DNA of 64,000 nt from Fuerstiella sp. (GTDB lineage: Bacteria > Planctomycetota > Planctomycetia > Planctomycetales > Planctomycetaceae). Positions 59,747 to 64,000 of this stretch are shown here, piece by piece. Every line of letters starts with the position of its first letter. The stretch's first letter is position 1. Location of the stretch: NCBI GenBank assembly GCA_022447225.1, contig JAKVAZ010000017.1:62001-126000 (forward strand), written 5' to 3'. The notes beneath the pieces were generated by a model that made no database searches, was not told where the DNA came from, and was given only the letters and a program-made list of their open reading frames with translations. Made by a program: the position numbers and the translations under genes.

Positions 59747-60451
59747 TTCTCTGTTCCTCACGCATTGCTGAATGCTGCGTGTTCTGTTTGGACAAACCGG
59801 GGACAGCTTACGATCAGTTCAGCATATTTCTATGTGTTCAATACACCGTTACGACTATTGACTGACGCCTGCAGCGCTGATTGGGGATGGTTGTGACAAT
59901 TCAGATCACGGTGATCAGGATACGCCTGCGTGAGGCAGCGTCCGGCCGTTCAGTAACAGTTATTTGAATTTGACGGGCGAACTGTAGCGAGCCGCCCGGT
60001 GCTGCGGAAGTTGATCACGGTCGCAGCAGCAATACGGCAGGTGTTCGTCATTACCTGAACAAAAAGCAGACGACTCGCTTTGTGATTTGTATTTGAATTG
60101 CGCAGTTCGGAAGCTCTGCGGATTCGCCGGTGTCACACGAACTGACCGTAAAAAAGATGTCGAACATCACTCCGCGGGAAAACGGACCGTTTTGCGAAAC
60201 CCAAAAAATCGCAGAATATGGACCACCTCTTGCGGTGGTCGTTTCCTGTACAAACGGCGACAGGTAAACTACCGGCATCTGATGACATCCGGGTTGATAA
60301 GAATTTCTGCAAGTTTGCCGGAATCGATGCGACTTCTGTCTGCTTTGAGTTGAGAGGCATCCAAAGCGTGATCGGGTCAAAACCGGGATTCGATCGAAGA
60401 TGCCCTCTGCTGAGCCGATTCACCTTTGCCTGGACGTTAATCAGGATCATC
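59747..60451. other. Divergent control region, SDR operon and dipeptidase
   Basis: This region of about 700 nt lies between the divergent SDR and M19 dipeptidase genes and must hold promoters for both. A 13-nt perfect palindrome GATCACGGTGATC is at 59904-59916 and a half copy (GATCACGG) at 60013-60020. These are possible operator sites. No gene of its own was supported. Confidence 0.45.
59904..59916. repeat. Palindrome GATCAC-G-GTGATC
   Basis: This perfect palindrome with a single central base lies about 160 nt before the SDR ATG. The half sequence GATCACGG recurs at 60013-60020. A regulatory role is a guess. Confidence 0.35.
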
Positions 60452-61558
60452 ATGTCACAACCTTTAATCATTGATCTGCATCTTGACCTTGCGTGGGACG
60501 CCTTGTTTTGGAACCGGGACCTGACTCTGACTGCGCATGAGGTTCGGGAACAGGAGGAACAGGACATCCCCCAGGTCGCAGCTGGTTTCGATACCGGATT
60601 ATGCAGTGTGACATTTCCGGAGATGCGCCGCGGCAGTGTCGGCATCATGCTCAGCACGATCATGTCGCGGATTGAGCCACGGTATCTCAACGGTCGCCGT
60701 GACGGCATGCGCACACAGGAACAGGCCATGGCCGTTGGACGTGGTCATCTGGCGTGGTATCAGGCGATGGCACGGCGGGGCGATATCAAGCCCGTCCGAG
60801 GACTCAATGACCTCGATGAAGCTGTCAGTGCCTGGGAGAATCCTGCGGACAACACGCCCATTTACCACATTCTGTCGATGGAAAGCGCCGATCCGATTGT
60901 GGACCCTGACGACGTGGGATTCTGGTGGGATGCAGGTCTGCGCGTCGTTGGTCCTGCACATTTTGGTCACAACACGTACATACACGGCACGTTCACTGAG
61001 GGCGGTCTCAAACCGGCCGCGAAACCTCTGTACAAAGCTATGAGTGATGCGGGAATGATTCTGGACATTACTCATATGGCGGATCAGGCCGTGTGGGAGT
61101 CGTTCGACTTATGGGACGGTCCGATCATGGCCTCACACTGCACCTGCAGATCCATTGTGCCGGGACAGCGTCATTTGACCGACGACATGATTCGCGAACT
61201 CATCCGTCGTGACGGAATTATTGGCCTGGTGTTTTGTCAGTTTTTCATCGATCCTGAGGTGCAGTGGGAAAATCGCCCCTCCAGAAAAACGTGGGTCTCA
61301 AAGTATGGGATGTCAGGATTACTTCCGCATATTGAAAACATTTCGAACCTGGCAGACGGTTCACTGGCCAATATCGCGATCGGGACCGACATGGATGGCG
61401 GATTTGGAGCTGAGATTACTCCGACGGACGTTGACACAATCGCCGATTTGCAGGGCCTGGCAGGTGTGTTACGCCAGGCAGGAGTCAACGATGGTGACAT
61501 CAACGGTGTCCTGCATGCCAATGCTTTGCGCTTCTTCAGAAATGCGTGGGCGGACTGA
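60452..61558 (+). CDS. Membrane dipeptidase family protein (peptidase M19)
   Basis: The 368-residue protein has the M19 metal ligands in order: H10 and D12 (IDLHLD), E144 (SMESAD), H208 (LDITHM), H229 (ASHCTC) and D313 (GTDMDG). A binuclear zinc site is therefore intact. M19 enzymes cleave dipeptides, including D-containing ones, and some act on beta-lactams or other amides. The ATG at 60452 has AGGA 6-7 nt upstream, and a long upstream frame was rejected. No signal peptide is visible, so a cytoplasmic location is expected. It is divergent from the SDR operon. Confidence 0.9.
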   Translation: MSQPLIIDLHLDLAWDALFWNRDLTLTAHEVREQEEQDIPQVAAGFDTGLCSVTFPEMRRGSVGIMLSTIMSRIEPRYLNGRRDGMRTQEQAMAVGRGHLAWYQAMARRGDIKPVRGLNDLDEAVSAWENPADNTPIYHILSMESADPIVDPDDVGFWWDAGLRVVGPAHFGHNTYIHGTFTEGGLKPAAKPLYKAMSDAGMILDITHMADQAVWESFDLWDGPIMASHCTCRSIVPGQRHLTDDMIRELIRRDGIIGLVFCQFFIDPEVQWENRPSRKTWVSKYGMSGLLPHIENISNLADGSLANIAIGTDMDGGFGAEITPTDVDTIADLQGLAGVLRQAGVNDGDINGVLHANALRFFRNAWAD

Positions 61559-62019
61559 TGTCGTTAACTGAACTCTCCTGTGTCGAGTCGGGAGTACCGG
61601 CCACCAATGATGAGTTTGAATGGTCCAGTCCCGGTTCAGCGGCCGGAAGTGCATTCGTCTCGTGATTGTGAGGATCAGCCGGTGACAGGTGAACAACCTG
61701 CGAGTGAACAACCTGCGAGGTTTCGGATTCTGCACTGACACGGATTCCGGTTTCGGTTGCATTCCCGTCCGTCAGTTCTCAGGCTGGTTGATCAGCCTGA
61801 AAGAGAGTGTTTCGGGATTCATCGACCGGAATCGTTTGAGCGGTGTGCGACAAGGATGGTCAGCAGGCAGACCGTTTGCTGTATATTCGCCGCAATTTGT
61901 ATTTCGTCACGGTGTCTGAGCGTTCGGGAGCGTTGCCCGACTATGATTGTTTATTTCTGAATTTTACTACCAGTGCATCATTTGCAGACAATTTGTGCAC
62001 TCCAGCCGGGAAGAGTCAC
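61559..62019. other. Intergenic region with tandem repeat
   Basis: This 461-nt stretch lies between the dipeptidase and the 601-residue secreted protein genes. It carries two tandem copies of a 15-nt unit (listed separately) and no convincing gene. Confidence 0.5.
61689..61718. repeat. Tandem 2 x 15-nt repeat
   Basis: The unit GTGAACAACCTGCGA occurs twice head to tail without mismatch. It lies in non-coding DNA and could be a replication slip. No role is evident. Confidence 0.85.
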
Positions 62020-63825
62020 ATGCGAGTTGTTTTACCGCCGTTTCTCCTGATTCTGTCACTGACGGTGGCCGTGTCAGCTGCGTACGGCAGCGATACAAAG
62101 ATTCTGATTGAAACACCTATGTCGCCTCCTGCATGGGCTGTTCTCGAACGGGAACTCATCCGAGCCAATACAGCGGCCTGTGAAGAATTCTTCGCTCAGT
62201 ATTTCGATGAACGCGGCTATTTGATGTGTGTCGAACGCTGGGGCGGCAACGACGGACCGGACGATGCCATTGAAAACGTGGCCAACTGGCCGATTCTGCA
62301 TGCGCTGGGTGCTTCCGATTCGGTTCTGCATATGTACAAAAAAGCCTGGGAAGGACATTTGCGGCAGTACTCGGAAGCAAAGACAGTGGAAGTGCCGTTT
62401 GCCCGTGATGGCATGTTTTACAAAGAGTTCCATACCATGATGGACTGGATGCACATTGGAGAGGAACTGCGTGTGTTCAATCTGCAGGGACTGTCCGACC
62501 CCGATGACGTCAGCTTTGAACATCGTGTCCGGCGGTTTGCCGGTTTTTACATGAACGAGGATCCTGGTGCTCCGAACTACGATCCCAAATACCGAATCAT
62601 TCGCAGCATGTTTAACGGCAGTCGCGGTCCGCTCATGCGGAAGGCCACGGGACTTGACTGGGCGGGCGACCCGATTGAAGTGGAAAACCGATTCGACCCG
62701 GGACATGGTGAACGTAATTACGCGGAAATGGTGGCTCACTTCAAAGACTATAACGATACGGTTGGAGACCATCCGCAAAACATGGGGGCTACCACACTAG
62801 CTGCCAACGCGTACATGCTGACCGCGGAAGATAAATATAAGTCATGGCTGCTGGAATATGTCGATGCGTGGATGGAACGAATGCAGGCCAACGGCGGCAT
62901 TATTCCGACTAATATCGGACTGGACGGAGTGATCGGTGGTGAGGCCGGCGGCAGATGGTATGGCGGAGTTTATGGCTGGGGATTTTCGGTCATTGTTCCG
63001 CAGACAGGAAAGTTGGCGCACCGGCCGCGGATCGGACGAGGCCTGATTGGATTTGGAAACGCCTATCTTCTGACCGGTGACCGTCGGTATATCGACGGAT
63101 GGACAAAGATGATCGATCTGGTGAATTCGAACGCACGGGTGATTAATGGTCGGAAAATGTATCCCCGGATGCACGGCGATGACGGCTGGTATGATTTTCA
63201 GGAAACCCCGTGGGCGGTTGGAGCTCTCGACTGCTGGTTCTTTACCTGCGATACAGCGGATTACCGCCGCGTATCCGGTGACCCGTGGGTTCGGTTTCTG
63301 GCAGGTGAAAATCCCCAATATCCTGAACAGGCTTTGAGTGCTGATTTTGAAACGATCCGGGGACGAGTTGCCGGAATGCGTGCCGATACCACGACCGCCG
63401 ATACACGGCTCGCTGATGATCCCATGAAATTCAATCCGGCCAGTGTTGACACTTTGCGACAGTTAATGATGGCCGGAATCGATCCAGGACGTGGGGCTGC
63501 TCCACTGCATTGTCGACTGAGGTATTTCGATCCGGATGAGCGACGAGCGGGAATTCCTCAAGATGTCGCTGCGCTGGTTGACACGATGACGGATGATCGT
63601 GTGGCCGTCACTCTGGTCAACGTCAGCCAGACCAGGTCACGTGAAGTGATTGTGCAGTGCGGAGCGTACGCGGAGCACCAGTGCGTTTCTGTAGAAACGG
63701 GCGACCGGCGAATTAATGTGGATTCACCGGAGTTTTCGATCCATCTCGCGCCGGGTGCCGGACAACGTCTGGTGATCCGTATGCGGCGTTACGCCAATCA
63801 ACCCCGGCTGGCATTTCCATGGTAA
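62020..63825 (+). CDS. Large secreted protein of unknown function
   Basis: The 601-residue protein has a signal peptide (VVLPPFLLILSLTVAVSAAYG to about residue 23), so it is exported. The body has many aromatic and charged helical segments such as WMHIGEELRVFNL and GGRWYGGVYGWGFSVIVP, and alternates like an alpha/alpha-toroid enzyme, but I do not recognise the family. A C-terminal beta-rich domain (VAVTLVNVSQTRSREVIVQ) is likely. The ATG at 62020 places the signal peptide at the start. It follows the dipeptidase by 461 nt on the same strand. Confidence 0.65.
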   Translation: MRVVLPPFLLILSLTVAVSAAYGSDTKILIETPMSPPAWAVLERELIRANTAACEEFFAQYFDERGYLMCVERWGGNDGPDDAIENVANWPILHALGASDSVLHMYKKAWEGHLRQYSEAKTVEVPFARDGMFYKEFHTMMDWMHIGEELRVFNLQGLSDPDDVSFEHRVRRFAGFYMNEDPGAPNYDPKYRIIRSMFNGSRGPLMRKATGLDWAGDPIEVENRFDPGHGERNYAEMVAHFKDYNDTVGDHPQNMGATTLAANAYMLTAEDKYKSWLLEYVDAWMERMQANGGIIPTNIGLDGVIGGEAGGRWYGGVYGWGFSVIVPQTGKLAHRPRIGRGLIGFGNAYLLTGDRRYIDGWTKMIDLVNSNARVINGRKMYPRMHGDDGWYDFQETPWAVGALDCWFFTCDTADYRRVSGDPWVRFLAGENPQYPEQALSADFETIRGRVAGMRADTTTADTRLADDPMKFNPASVDTLRQLMMAGIDPGRGAAPLHCRLRYFDPDERRAGIPQDVAALVDTMTDDRVAVTLVNVSQTRSREVIVQCGAYAEHQCVSVETGDRRINVDSPEFSIHLAPGAGQRLVIRMRRYANQPRLAFPW

Positions 63826-64000
63826 CCCCTGCTGTGTCAGCCGTGATTTGGGTTGACGACTGGTTTGCTCAGGCACAGATGCATCGCTGATCGATCGTCC
63901 GGCCTGGGCAAAGCAGAACAGGGTTTCCTTTAAATCCGATCTGGTAGTCCGAACGGTTCTCGATACTGCTTGGTGAGCATCGCATTTGCCTTCGGGCTGT
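63826..64000. other. Right edge, no gene seen
   Basis: No complete gene or RNA was seen in the last 175 nt. Confidence 0.5.

Overview
The window looks like chromosomal DNA of a member of the Planctomycetota. The evidence is the paired DUF1552 and DUF1592/DUF1588/DUF1585-type secreted proteins with CxxCH motifs, a periplasmic sulfatase, planctomycete-style EF-Tu and S7 sequences, an EF-G of the spdEFG2 type, and an unusual sigma factor. No phage, transposon, integrase or CRISPR array was seen.

Region 1 (about 1-37 kb, almost all minus strand) is a very large block of translation and transcription genes. In transcription order from the right end it reads: a promoter and tRNA-Thr(TGT), Tyr(GTA), Gly(TCC), Thr(GGT), tuf, rpmG, tRNA-Trp(CCA), secE, nusG, rplK, rplA, rplJ, rplL, rpoB, rpoC, rpsL, rpsG. 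After a break it continues with a PEGA lipoprotein gene, a PP2C phosphatase gene, an EF-G gene and then the S10/spc/alpha superoperon: rpsJ, rplC, rplD, rplW, rplB, rpsS, rplV, rpsC, rplP, rpmC, rpsQ, rplN, rplE, rpsZ, rpsH, rplF, rplR, rpsE, rplO, secY, rpmJ, rpsM, rpsK, rpoA, rplQ. Genes missing from their usual places are rplX, rpmD, adk/map/infA and rpsD. One sulfatase gene on the plus strand interrupts the block between rpsG and EF-G. A possible metallopeptidase gene lies beyond rplQ.

Region 2 (37.4-50.4 kb) holds a sigma-70-type factor with a long N-terminal DNA-binding extension, a small two-TM protein, the DUF1552/DUF1592 pair, a secreted transglutaminase, a SulP anion transporter with STAS domain, an outer-membrane-type beta-barrel protein and a cupin.

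Region 3 (50.7-64 kb) is accessory metabolism: a DUF1643-like protein, two secreted carbohydrate-active-like proteins, then SDR, ThDP enzyme and MlrC-type (M81) genes on the minus strand. These are divergent from an M19 dipeptidase and a 601-residue secreted protein of unknown function.

The most interesting points are the absent rplX, the recycling-type EF-G sitting in the str locus, the altered EF-Tu switch I, an Arg at the S12 position equivalent to E. coli K87 (a known streptomycin-resistance position), the 62-nt rpsC/rplP coding overlap, the expanded L17, the sigma factor architecture, and the uncharacterised ThDP/SDR/MlrC/M19 cluster. Start codons were re-chosen by protein family alignment from memory and by Shine-Dalgarno position. 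No database search was possible.
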